This document shows, piece after piece, positions 27,650 through 35,450 of a stretch of DNA of 64,000 bases. Origin of the DNA: Parvibaculaceae bacterium (GTDB taxonomy: Bacteria > Pseudomonadota > Alphaproteobacteria > Parvibaculales > Parvibaculaceae); contig JAHBYJ010000001.1 in assembly GCA_019636015.1 (NCBI GenBank), positions 124,001-188,000 on the forward strand. Direction: 5' to 3'. The notes under the pieces were generated by a model. That model had not been told where the DNA came from, made no database searches, and saw only the letters and a program-made list of their open reading frames with translations. A program made the translations under genes and the position numbers. Positions within the stretch are counted from its first letter, which is position 1. Every line of letters starts with the position of its first letter.

Positions 27650-30199
27650 TTGGGGCGAGAGGCGTTGACCGGCCCGGACGACAAAGAAGCCAGATCTACC
27701 GGCACCGCGAAAGGCAATGATTCGGCGCATGCGCCGAAGCTGCCGAAGCGCGTCGAACGGCGCGTACGCGTCGCGCGGGCTCTGCTCGTTTTCGAGGCGC
27801 TGCTCCCCGCCATCTGGCCGGCGGCGGCGCTTGCGGGGCTTTTCGTTTCACTCGCCTTGTTCGGCTTTTTTGCGCAGCTCGGCAGCGGTGCTCACTGGGT
27901 CATGCTTGCGGGCTTCGGCGCGGGCTTTGTCTGGCTCGCCTGGCGCGGCTTTCGCGGCTTTCGCTGGCCGGGCCGGGAGGAAGCGCTTCGCCACCTCGAA
28001 CGATCGTCGGGCCTCTCCCATTCGCCTCTCTCCTCCTATGAGGACGTAGCCGCCGCCGAGACCGGCGACCCGGCCCTTTGGGCCGCGCACAGGCGCTGGA
28101 TTGCGGATCGCATGGCGCGGCTCCGGCTCGGACTACCCGCCTCGCTGCTCGCAGCCCGAGATCCCTATGCCTTGCGCGCAGCCGTGCTTCTGCTCCTGGT
28201 CATCGCCCTTGTTGGCACCGGCCCCGGTCATCTCGCCCGCATCGGCGACGCGCTTCTTCCCGGCACCGCCACGGCGCGCGCGGCAAGCGTCGAAGCCTGG
28301 GTGACGCCGCCTGCCTATACCGGCAAGCCGCCGCTCTATCTCGAAAAGCCGAATGCCGAGGGCCTGGGCCGCAGCGAGCCCGTGACGGTGCCCAAGGGCA
28401 GCATCCTCTCGATCCGCGTCCATGGTGTCCGGAACGCCCCGGTTCTCGAGCGGCATGACAGCGAACGCGAGCGCCCCGAGGAACTGAAAGCGGCGGGCAG
28501 CGGCAATTTCGCCCTCGACGCCAGCCTCATGGAAAGCGGCGAAGCGGTTCTCACCGAGGGCGGCCGCATGATCCGCGGCTGGCGCTTCGAGGTAATGCCC
28601 GATGCCCCGCCGGAGATCGAACTCACCCGGCCGGTTGCGCGCTCCGCTTCCGGCGCGCTGCGCTTCTCCTACCGCGTCACTGACGATTTCGGCGTTGCCT
28701 CCGGCGACGTGCGGATCGAGCTCGACCGGAGCGGCATCGCAGACGATGAGGAAAAGATCAACGCACCGCAGCCGCGCGTCACCCCGCCCGGCATTCCGCT
28801 CAACCTGCCCGCCCGCCGCCCGCGCGAGGCGGAAGGAGAGACCTATGCCGAGCTCACGGCGCATCCCTGGGCGGGCCTTCCCGTCATCATCACGCTCATC
28901 GCACGGGACGACATCGGCCAGGAAGGACACGCCGAGCCTATCGCGATGGTGCTGCCCGAGCGCGAATTCACCAAGCCGCTCGCCCGCGCGATCGTGGAGC
29001 AGCGCCGCCGCCTTGCCCTCGATCCGCGATCCAGCGGAAGCGTTGCGCGCTTCATCGATAATTTCACGCAGGATGCCGACCGCTATATCGAGGACCGGGT
29101 GGTTTATCTCACGCTGCGCGCTGCTTACTGGCGCCTGACGGATGCGACCCGCGATACGGACCTCACCGGCATCTACGATCTTCTCTGGTCGATTGCGCTC
29201 CGGATCGAGGATGGCGACCTCTCGCTTGCCGAACATGATCTGCGCAAGGCGCGGGAAGCTCTTGCAGAAGCGCTCGCGCAAGGCGCCGATGCAGAAGAAG
29301 TCGCACGCCTGATGCAGGAGCTGCGCGAGGCCTTCTCGCGATATATGGAGGCGCTTGCGGAAATCGCGCCCTTTGAAGACGCCGAAATGATGAGCGGTAT
29401 GCCGGACAGCGACATGGAATTCATCGAGCCGGGCGAACTGGAGGCCATGCTCGACCGGATCGCAGAACTTGCCGCAAGCGGCGCGACCGAGCAGGCACAG
29501 GCACTGCTCGCGGAACTGCAGAACATTCTGGAGAACCTCCGCCTCGCCGACGAACCGCAAGGTATGACGCCTGGCGAAGCCGCCATGGCGCGTGCGGTGG
29601 AAGAGATGGACCGCGTCATCGCCGGGCAGCGCGAGCTGCTCGACCGCACCTTCCGTGAACTCGAACTGCTGCGTCAGGACCCGGATGCGGAGCGCAAGCT
29701 CGGCCTGCAGACCCCGGAAAATCCGCTGGACGATCTGGCCGGAGATCAGGAAGAGCTGGCGAAGGAACTCGACGGCATCCTGAAGATGCTGGAGGAAAAG
29801 AGCGAAGAGACACCCGATGCTCTGGCGGAAGCGCTTGCCGCCATGGAAGACGCGAAGGAGCGGCTCGATGCGGCGCGCGCCGATCGCGCCATGGCATCGC
29901 AAGGCATGGCGATCCAGAAGATGCAGGAAGGCGCGCGCGCGCTCGTGGACAAGATGATGGCAAGCCGCTCCGCGCGAGGCCAGGGCCGCGGCCAGGCGAA
30001 GTCGGACCCCTTCGGCAGACCGTCACCCGGCAGCGGCCAAGGCCGCGGCCTCGGCGAAAGCAGGGGCGAGGCCGTGCCCGACAATATCGACATCCAGCGC
30101 GCGCAGCAGATTCTCGAGGAGCTGCGCGAGCGCGCGCGCGAACTTGGCCGCCCGCAGATCGAACTGGATTATCTCGAAAGACTGCTGCGCCGGTTCTAG
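27650..30199 (+). CDS. TIGR02302-type membrane protein (DUF4175)
   Basis: An 849-residue protein with two N-terminal membrane helices (about 57-77 and 84-100), another at about 180-200, a beta-rich periplasmic-like middle, and a long Glu/Ala-rich helical tail with coiled-coil character (about 550-780). A Gly/Arg/Gln-rich linker at about 770-800 precedes a final helix. This matches the TIGR02302 family of alphaproteobacteria, whose function is unknown. The start is uncertain: no ATG lies near, and TTG 27650 or TTG 27665 must be used. It follows lysA by 31 bases and its stop overlaps the convergent response regulator stop. Confidence 0.78.
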   Translation: MGREALTGPDDKEARSTGTAKGNDSAHAPKLPKRVERRVRVARALLVFEALLPAIWPAAALAGLFVSLALFGFFAQLGSGAHWVMLAGFGAGFVWLAWRGFRGFRWPGREEALRHLERSSGLSHSPLSSYEDVAAAETGDPALWAAHRRWIADRMARLRLGLPASLLAARDPYALRAAVLLLLVIALVGTGPGHLARIGDALLPGTATARAASVEAWVTPPAYTGKPPLYLEKPNAEGLGRSEPVTVPKGSILSIRVHGVRNAPVLERHDSERERPEELKAAGSGNFALDASLMESGEAVLTEGGRMIRGWRFEVMPDAPPEIELTRPVARSASGALRFSYRVTDDFGVASGDVRIELDRSGIADDEEKINAPQPRVTPPGIPLNLPARRPREAEGETYAELTAHPWAGLPVIITLIARDDIGQEGHAEPIAMVLPEREFTKPLARAIVEQRRRLALDPRSSGSVARFIDNFTQDADRYIEDRVVYLTLRAAYWRLTDATRDTDLTGIYDLLWSIALRIEDGDLSLAEHDLRKAREALAEALAQGADAEEVARLMQELREAFSRYMEALAEIAPFEDAEMMSGMPDSDMEFIEPGELEAMLDRIAELAASGATEQAQALLAELQNILENLRLADEPQGMTPGEAAMARAVEEMDRVIAGQRELLDRTFRELELLRQDPDAERKLGLQTPENPLDDLAGDQEELAKELDGILKMLEEKSEETPDALAEALAAMEDAKERLDAARADRAMASQGMAIQKMQEGARALVDKMMASRSARGQGRGQAKSDPFGRPSPGSGQGRGLGESRGEAVPDNIDIQRAQQILEELRERARELGRPQIELDYLERLLRRF

Positions 30200-30579
30200 T
30201 CCGGCCCGCCATCGAGCACGGTCTGGACGCGCATGACGAGCTCGTCGAGCGTGAAGGGCTTCAGCAGAATATCGTGGATGATGGCTTCGAGCCCATGCGC
30301 CCGCTCGCGTTGATCCGAATAGCCGGTCATGAGCATGATGCGGAGCGCGGGATGATTGCGCGAGGCAAGAAGCGCAAGCGAGACGCCATCCATCACCGGC
30401 ATCAGAATATCGGTAAGCAGCAGGTCGTGCGGACGGCCCGCCTGCCCGGCGCGCGCAAGCGCATCGAGCGCCTCGCTGCCATCGCCTGCGCCTTCGACCT
30501 CATGCCCGGCGCCCCGCAAGGCGCGCACGACGAAAGTAAGAACATCCGGCTCATCTTCGGCAATGAGGATGCGCGCCAT
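30196..30579 (-). CDS. Single-domain response regulator, CpdR-like
   Basis: A 127-residue receiver domain with no output domain. The acidic pocket is ILIAEDEPD (Glu8, Asp9), the phosphorylation site is Asp57 in LLTDILMP, the switch Thr is in MLMTGYS (Thr85) and the conserved Lys is Lys107 in LLKPF. The pattern MARILIAEDE with TDI.MP.MDG resembles CpdR, the ClpXP adaptor of the Caulobacter cell cycle, but similar single receivers have other roles. It is the last gene of a unit with hpt and a zinc-ribbon protein. The start at 30579 removes 31 non-conserved residues. Confidence 0.8.
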   Translation of the reverse strand: MARILIAEDEPDVLTFVVRALRGAGHEVEGAGDGSEALDALARAGQAGRPHDLLLTDILMPVMDGVSLALLASRNHPALRIMLMTGYSDQRERAHGLEAIIHDILLKPFTLDELVMRVQTVLDGGPD

Positions 30580-30584
30580 CGACG

Positions 30585-31130
30585 TCAATGCTCCACATAG
30601 CCGACAAAGGGAAGCTGACGCCAGGCATGGGCGACATCCATGCCATACCCGACGACAAAACGGTCCGGACATTCGAAGCCGGTGAAATCGGCCTTCATGC
30701 TCACCGCAAGCTTGCCCGGCTTGTCGAGCAGCACGCAGCTGCGTACCTGCCGCGCGCCGCGCGCCGTCATCAGGTCCTTTGCAAAGGCGAGAGTGCGGCC
30801 TGATTCGAGAATGTCGTCGACGAGAAGCACATCGCGATCTCTCACCGGCGCTTCCATGTCGCGCAGGATGCGCACTTCGCCGAGCGATTGCGTGCCCGCG
30901 CCATAGCTCGACAGGCTGATGAAATCCATGTCGGGCTCGACGCCCGCCTCATGCAACGCGCGCAGCAGATCGGCGGCGAAGATGAAACTGCCCTTGAGAA
31001 TGGGCACGATCAGCGGATCGCGCCCCATCGTCGCGGCAATTTCTCCGGCAAGCGCCCGCACTCTTGCGGCAATCTCGTCTGCGGTGAAGAGGACTGCGAT
31101 CTTTGCGCCCTGCGGCGCGATCCGGCTCAT
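30585..31130 (-). CDS. hpt: Hypoxanthine phosphoribosyltransferase
   Basis: A 181-residue type I phosphoribosyltransferase for purine salvage, converting hypoxanthine or guanine plus PRPP to IMP or GMP. The PRPP-binding motif VLLVDDILESGRT is at 101-113. LKGSFIFAADL at about 46-56 and the flexible loop around SLSSYGAGT fit bacterial Hpt rather than adenine or xanthine enzymes. The C-terminal DRFVVGYGMD is also typical. It lies between the zinc-ribbon gene (three bases) and the response regulator (five bases). Confidence 0.95.
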   Translation of the reverse strand: MSRIAPQGAKIAVLFTADEIAARVRALAGEIAATMGRDPLIVPILKGSFIFAADLLRALHEAGVEPDMDFISLSSYGAGTQSLGEVRILRDMEAPVRDRDVLLVDDILESGRTLAFAKDLMTARGARQVRSCVLLDKPGKLAVSMKADFTGFECPDRFVVGYGMDVAHAWRQLPFVGYVEH

Positions 31131-31133
31131 GCC

Positions 31134-32006
31134 CTATTCGCCTGCGGGCGCGGCAGGCGCATCCCGCGAGACATGTCCGTCGGCGGAGGCAACATCCGTC
31201 GTGTCGGCAAAGCGAATTTCGATATCGCGCGATTCGGGCGGCGGGCTCGAAAGCCTCGTGATGAAGGCCGCCGCTTCATTGGGCGGAAGCGCCGCTTCCT
31301 CAAGCGCAAAGGTCCAGTGATAAAGCTCGACCTGGTTTTGATCGCGCAGGCCGACGCGAAGCCTCGGCAGCGCCACTCGCTTGTCGGTGATGTTCAGCAC
31401 TTCGCCCGTAATGGCGAGAACGGGAAGTCCTTCTTCGGTTTGCCGCTCATAGGCGACGTTCCGGAATTCGAGGCCGCGCAGGTTGATCTCCTCGCCGGCC
31501 GCGGCATAGACCTTGGCAGTAGCTGGCCACCAGGCGGCAATCTCATGGCGCCAGGCATAGCCGGAGCCAAGCGTGCCGGCGACGAAGAGGGCGAGTACCG
31601 CCCATCCGGCGGCGATCAGAAGGCGGCCTCGGCGCATGGAGGCGGCGCGGCGCACTTCGCGCCGGAACCTGTTGCCGATATCGGCGGCAACGCTCATCCG
31701 CGATAGAGGCGCGGCTTCCATTTCCGCGTCTGGCGCGCGGTCGGCGAAGACGACATCCTCCGCTTCCGCGGTAGGTGGGGCTTCCGGGGCAGGTGATTCC
31801 GGCTCCGCCTTCGCTTTCTCGCCGAACATCTTTTTCCGTCCGCCCGGCGCCATGGCACCGGCCAGCGGCTGCGGCGCGGAAGCGGCCTCCGGTTCCTGAT
31901 GCCAGCTATGGCCGCATTTCGCACAGCGCACCTTCCGGCCTGCCGGCGCGAAGGACGCGGCATTGACGGGATAGCGTGACGAGCAGGACGGGCAGGTGAT
32001 GATCAT
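31134..32006 (-). CDS. Zinc-ribbon membrane protein (MJ0042 type)
   Basis: A 290-residue protein. It begins with an MJ0042-type zinc ribbon, Cys5-Cys8 and Cys28-Cys31, where KVRCAKCGHSWHQ is characteristic. A Pro/Ala/Glu-rich linker (about 37-90) leads to a membrane helix at about 127-150 and a periplasmic domain that resembles DUF3426 (LRGLEF, VLAITGEVLNIT). Alphaproteobacteria have such a gene next to ftsE; its function is unknown. The start at 32006 places the ribbon at the N-terminus. A CtrA-type box lies 99-113 bases upstream. Confidence 0.82.
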   Translation of the reverse strand: MIITCPSCSSRYPVNAASFAPAGRKVRCAKCGHSWHQEPEAASAPQPLAGAMAPGGRKKMFGEKAKAEPESPAPEAPPTAEAEDVVFADRAPDAEMEAAPLSRMSVAADIGNRFRREVRRAASMRRGRLLIAAGWAVLALFVAGTLGSGYAWRHEIAAWWPATAKVYAAAGEEINLRGLEFRNVAYERQTEEGLPVLAITGEVLNITDKRVALPRLRVGLRDQNQVELYHWTFALEEAALPPNEAAAFITRLSSPPPESRDIEIRFADTTDVASADGHVSRDAPAAPAGE

Positions 32007-32104
32007 CCAGAGAAGTCCGGCGGTTCCGATATGTCGGCGAGACGTCCCCGGTGCAGCGAAATGCGCCCGGGTTTCTGCAGAGCCTATTGAAAGTACGGGC
32101 GTGG

Positions 32105-32119
32105 TTAAAGTCGCGTTAA
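32105..32119 (-). promoter_or_regulatory. Candidate CtrA box between ftsEX and the zinc-ribbon operon
   Basis: TTAA at 32105-32108, seven bases, then TTAA at 32116-32119. Read on the minus strand it is TTAA-N7-TTAAC, the full CtrA consensus. It lies 96 bases before ftsE and 99 bases before the divergent zinc-ribbon gene, so it could control either. A GATTC (GANTC) overlaps the ftsE start codon region. Binding is inferred. Confidence 0.6.
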
Positions 32120-32214
32120 AAGCGCGCGCGGTTTCGCAGAAATCCGCCGGAAAAGCGCGCCTTCCGGCTTGCGGGCGCCGCCCCGGCACCGCCGGATCGT
32201 GATACCGTCGCAGC

Positions 32215-32874
32215 ATGATTCGCTTCGAGAATGTCGGAATGCGCTATGGCATGGGACCTGAGGTCCTGCGCGATGTGAGCTTTCACCTCGCGCCGGGCTC
32301 ATTCCATTTTCTCACCGGCCCTTCGGGCGCCGGCAAGACATCGCTCCTGAAGCTGATGTTCCTGGCGAACCGCCCCTCGCGGGGCCTCATCACCATGTTC
32401 GGCGAGGACGTGGCTACGCTGCCCCGGGCCAAACTGCCTTCGCTCCGGCGGCGGATCGGCGTCGTCTTCCAGGAATTCCGGATGCTCGATCATCTGACGA
32501 CCTATGAGAACGTCGCCCTGCCCCTGAAAATCCAGGGCCGCAAGGAAGAGACCTATCGCGCCGATGTCGAGGAACTGCTCGCCTGGGTCGGCCTCGGCGA
32601 CCGCATGAACGCGAAGCCGCCGACACTGTCGGGCGGCGAGAAGCAGCGCGCCGCGATCGCCCGCGCCGTCGTCGCCCAGCCGGACCTTCTGCTCGCCGAC
32701 GAGCCGACAGGCAATGTCGACCCCGACATGGGCCAGCGCCTGCTGCGCCTCTTCGTGGAATTGAACCGGCTCGGGACATCCGTTCTGATCGCAACCCATG
32801 ACCGTGCGCTCGTGGAAGCGGCGGGTGCGCCCGAACTCGTATTGCGAAACGGGGGGCTGACCATCCGTGGCTGA
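32215..32874 (+). CDS. ftsE: Cell division ATP-binding protein FtsE
   Basis: A 219-residue ABC ATPase that pairs with FtsX at the division site and activates peptidoglycan hydrolases. Walker A is GPSGAGKTS at 35-43, the ABC signature LSGGEKQR at about 138-145, Walker B LLLADEPTGNVD, and the switch His in ATHD. The length matches FtsE. MIRFENVGMRYGMG opens the fold. FtsX starts inside its end on an eight-base overlap. The transcript probably begins in the 208-base gap that holds a CtrA-type box. Confidence 0.94.
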   Translation: MIRFENVGMRYGMGPEVLRDVSFHLAPGSFHFLTGPSGAGKTSLLKLMFLANRPSRGLITMFGEDVATLPRAKLPSLRRRIGVVFQEFRMLDHLTTYENVALPLKIQGRKEETYRADVEELLAWVGLGDRMNAKPPTLSGGEKQRAAIARAVVAQPDLLLADEPTGNVDPDMGQRLLRLFVELNRLGTSVLIATHDRALVEAAGAPELVLRNGGLTIRG

Positions 32875-33832
32875 TCCCCGCCGCCAGCCCCCACGCCCGC
32901 GCCCCGCCATACGGCCTTTCGAGGAAGAGCGGCAGGGGTCCGGCCTTGCATCGCTTCTCGTCGAGACGCGCAGCGTGATGCCGGCGGCCGGCGCAACCGG
33001 GGTGCCGCTTCTGCTGGTCGTCGCCGCAATGTGCTTTCTCGCGAGCCTTGCGCTTGGCGCCGCGCTGTCGGTAACGGGCAAGGTCCAGGAATGGAACGCC
33101 GACATTTCCGGTTCGCTCACGGTGGAGCTCCGGCCGGCGCGCGACATGAGCGCCGACGACCAGATCGATGCGGTGATGTCCATGCTCGCCGGAACGAAAG
33201 GTATCCTCTCGGCAACGCCGCTCCGGCGCGAGGACACGGCCGCCCTTCTCGAACCCTGGCTCGGCACGGGCGTCGTGAGCGACGACCTGCCCCTCCCCAC
33301 CCTCATCGATATCCGCATCGACGAGACGAGCCCGCCCGATCTCGCGCAACTTGCGATCGACGTTGCCGCCGCCGCGCCTGGCGCCTCGCTCGATACGCAC
33401 CGCCAGTGGCAAGGCGAATTGATGAGCGCCGCGCGCTCCGCCACATGGCTCGCCTATGGCGTGCTTGCCGTCGTCGCGGGCACCACCATTGCCATCGTCG
33501 TCTTCGCCACCCGAGCGGGACTCTCCGCCAACCGGGAAGTGGTGGAGGTGCTCCACCTCATTGGTGCGCGCGACAGTTTCATCGCCTCGGAAGTACAGCG
33601 CCATTTCTTTCATCTCGGGCTTCGCGGCGGGCTGATCGGCGCGCTTGCCGGAGCGGCAGCCTTCTTCGCCCTGGGGCTCGCGGGCGGCACGGGGGACATG
33701 TTTCTCGTCGCGGCCTCGGGTCTTGCACCTGAGCATTACCCCGCGCTCCTCGCGATCCCCGTGGCGGCGGCTCTCGTGACCTTGATGACGGCGCGGATCA
33801 CCGTTTTGAGCACCCTCGAACGCATGTTGTGA
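32867..33832 (+). CDS. ftsX: Cell division protein FtsX
   Basis: A 321-residue membrane protein with four helices: one after about residue 40, an extracytoplasmic domain of about 130 residues (DISGSLTVELRP at its start), and three C-terminal helices with VEVLHLIGARDSFIA in the cytoplasmic loop. This is the FtsX/MacB-like permease arrangement. The GTG start overlaps ftsE by eight bases. With FtsE it transmits ATP hydrolysis to periplasmic amidase activation during division. Confidence 0.93.
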   Translation: MADPRRQPPRPRPAIRPFEEERQGSGLASLLVETRSVMPAAGATGVPLLLVVAAMCFLASLALGAALSVTGKVQEWNADISGSLTVELRPARDMSADDQIDAVMSMLAGTKGILSATPLRREDTAALLEPWLGTGVVSDDLPLPTLIDIRIDETSPPDLAQLAIDVAAAAPGASLDTHRQWQGELMSAARSATWLAYGVLAVVAGTTIAIVVFATRAGLSANREVVEVLHLIGARDSFIASEVQRHFFHLGLRGGLIGALAGAAAFFALGLAGGTGDMFLVAASGLAPEHYPALLAIPVAAALVTLMTARITVLSTLERML

Positions 33833-34527
33833 GGCGCTTTAACTTCCCCTCGGGCGCACCTATCATGGAACCCTCGGGCGTGGGTCAAGGGACGGAACCG
33901 GCTATGGCGGCGAAGGAAGCGCTGCGGCAGAGAATGGAGCAGCGTGTGACCCGCATGGCCGTCGGCATTGCGGCGCTGCTGGCCGTCATCTATGCCGCCG
34001 GGTTTTTCATCTTCACGGCAACGCTTGAGCGAACACCGCCATCCGAAGTGCCGGTGGCAGACGGCATCGTGGCGCTGACGGGCGGCCCGGACCGCATCTC
34101 CGTCGCCTACCGCCTGCTCGAGCAGGGCAAGGGCACGCGCCTTCTCATCACCGGCGTCAATCCGGACGTGACGGTCGCCTCTCTGAAGAAGATCGTTCCC
34201 GGCGAAGCGGTGAAGTTCGATTGCTGCATCGATATCGGTTACATGGCCGCGAACACGATCGGCAATGCGGCCGAAACCGCCGAATGGGTGCGCGAGCAGC
34301 GCTACCGCTCGATCATCCTCGTCACCAGCACCTATCACCTGCCGCGTGCCCGGCTCGAACTTGGCCGCGCCATGCCCGGCGTCGAAATCACGCCCTACCC
34401 CGTCTTTCAGGATACGCTGCACCTCGACGGCTGGTGGGCCTATCCGGGCACCACGCGGCTGCTGATTTCCGAATACACGAAATTCCTGCTGACGCTCGCC
34501 TATGGCCGCGCGTCGATGCAAGGCTAG
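33829..34527 (+). CDS. YdcF/ElyC family membrane-anchored protein (DUF218)
   Basis: A 232-residue protein with one membrane helix (about 42-63) and a DUF218 domain: GIVALTGGPDR, TRLLITGVN, a conserved NTIGNAAETAEW and LVTSTYHLPRARLEL. Members are linked to envelope precursor metabolism (ElyC, SanA), but biochemical activity is not settled. The start is uncertain: GTG 33829 overlaps the ftsX stop as GTGA, while ATG 33865 and ATG 33904 are later options. It lies in a same-strand run with ftsEX and plsC, suggesting a shared envelope role. Confidence 0.8.
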   Translation: MRRFNFPSGAPIMEPSGVGQGTEPAMAAKEALRQRMEQRVTRMAVGIAALLAVIYAAGFFIFTATLERTPPSEVPVADGIVALTGGPDRISVAYRLLEQGKGTRLLITGVNPDVTVASLKKIVPGEAVKFDCCIDIGYMAANTIGNAAETAEWVREQRYRSIILVTSTYHLPRARLELGRAMPGVEITPYPVFQDTLHLDGWWAYPGTTRLLISEYTKFLLTLAYGRASMQG

Positions 34528-34546
34528 CGAGGGAAGGAACCCTTTC

Positions 34547-35302
34547 GTGCTGCTCTTTCTCCGCTCCGCTGCCTTCAATCTGTGCTTCTATGCCATGTCG
34601 GTCGTCATGGTCCTCGGTTGCTCGCCGCTTTTCCTCCTGCCGCGGCGCTTCACCTTCAAGGCAATGGCCCTCTGGTCCCACGCAACGCTCTTCCTGCTGC
34701 GCGTCATTGCCGGCACGAAATACGAGATAAGGGGCAAATTGCCCGACGGCCCTGTTCTCGTTGCCTCGAAGCACCAGTCCATGTGGGACACGGTAGTGAT
34801 GACGGCAATCCTCAACCGTCCGGCCATGGTGCTGAAACGCGAACTCCTCTGGATTCCCTTCTATGGCTGGTACGCGCAGAAATCGCGCATGATCGCCATC
34901 GACCGGGGCGCAGCATCGGCCGCGATCCGCCGCCTCGTTGCGCAGGGCAAGGCCGCAATTGCCGATGGACGGCCGATCGTGATCTTCCCCGAGGGGACGC
35001 GCTCTGCCCCCGGGGCGAAGCTTGAATACAAGCCCGGCATTGCCGCGCTCTACCGTCAGCTCGGCGTGGCCTGCGTGCCCGCCGCCGTGAACTCCGGTCT
35101 CTTCTGGGCCCGGCGCGGCTTCGCCCGCAAGCCCGGCACCATCGTCATCGAATTCCTGGAACCGATCCTGCCCGGCCTCGACCGGAAGAGCTTCATGGAA
35201 ACGCTCGAAACCCGCGTGGAAACGGCGACGGCCCGCCTGGTCGGCGAGGCGGGCGGCCCATCGGCCATTGCCACCGGCCCTGTGGAAATCACCCGCCCCT
35301 GA
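34547..35302 (+). CDS. plsC: 1-acyl-sn-glycerol-3-phosphate acyltransferase
   Basis: A 251-residue PlsC, adding the second acyl chain to lysophosphatidic acid in phospholipid synthesis. The HX4D motif is His76 to Asp81 (KHQSMWD), and the glycerol-phosphate-binding motif FPEGTRS is at 147-153. One or two N-terminal helices anchor it in the inner membrane. The GTG at 34547 is chosen because AGGGAAGGAA lies nine bases upstream; ATG 34502 would overlap the previous gene by 26 bases and adds an unrelated basic stretch. Confidence 0.92.
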   Translation: MLLFLRSAAFNLCFYAMSVVMVLGCSPLFLLPRRFTFKAMALWSHATLFLLRVIAGTKYEIRGKLPDGPVLVASKHQSMWDTVVMTAILNRPAMVLKRELLWIPFYGWYAQKSRMIAIDRGAASAAIRRLVAQGKAAIADGRPIVIFPEGTRSAPGAKLEYKPGIAALYRQLGVACVPAAVNSGLFWARRGFARKPGTIVIEFLEPILPGLDRKSFMETLETRVETATARLVGEAGGPSAIATGPVEITRP

Positions 35303-35415
35303 TCTGTGGAAAACGGGGATAGGTATAATTATATTGTAATTTCAGATGGTTAGACTTTCCCTGCCCGGTGATATGTCGGGCACAAAATAGGAACATGCCG
35401 CACGCGCACCCGTGC

Positions 35416-35421
35416 TATAAT
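35416..35421 (+). promoter_or_regulatory. Candidate -10 hexamer for nrdJ
   Basis: A perfect TATAAT lies 30 bases before the nrdJ start codon. The -35 region about 17 bases upstream (near ACATGC) is weak. A 6-base-pair inverted repeat, TGCCCG with CGGGCA, stands at 35362-35382. No clear NrdR box or cobalamin riboswitch core was found. Confidence 0.4.
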
Positions 35422-35450
35422 TTCCGCCTGCCAAGCCTGAAAGAGACCCG

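Noticed and set aside
35324..35329. A TATAAT upstream of nrdJ
   Set aside because: It has no matching -35, and another TATAAT closer to the gene is a better candidate.
35303..35450. Possible cobalamin riboswitch upstream of nrdJ
   Set aside because: The gap is only 148 bases and shows no B12-box-like core.
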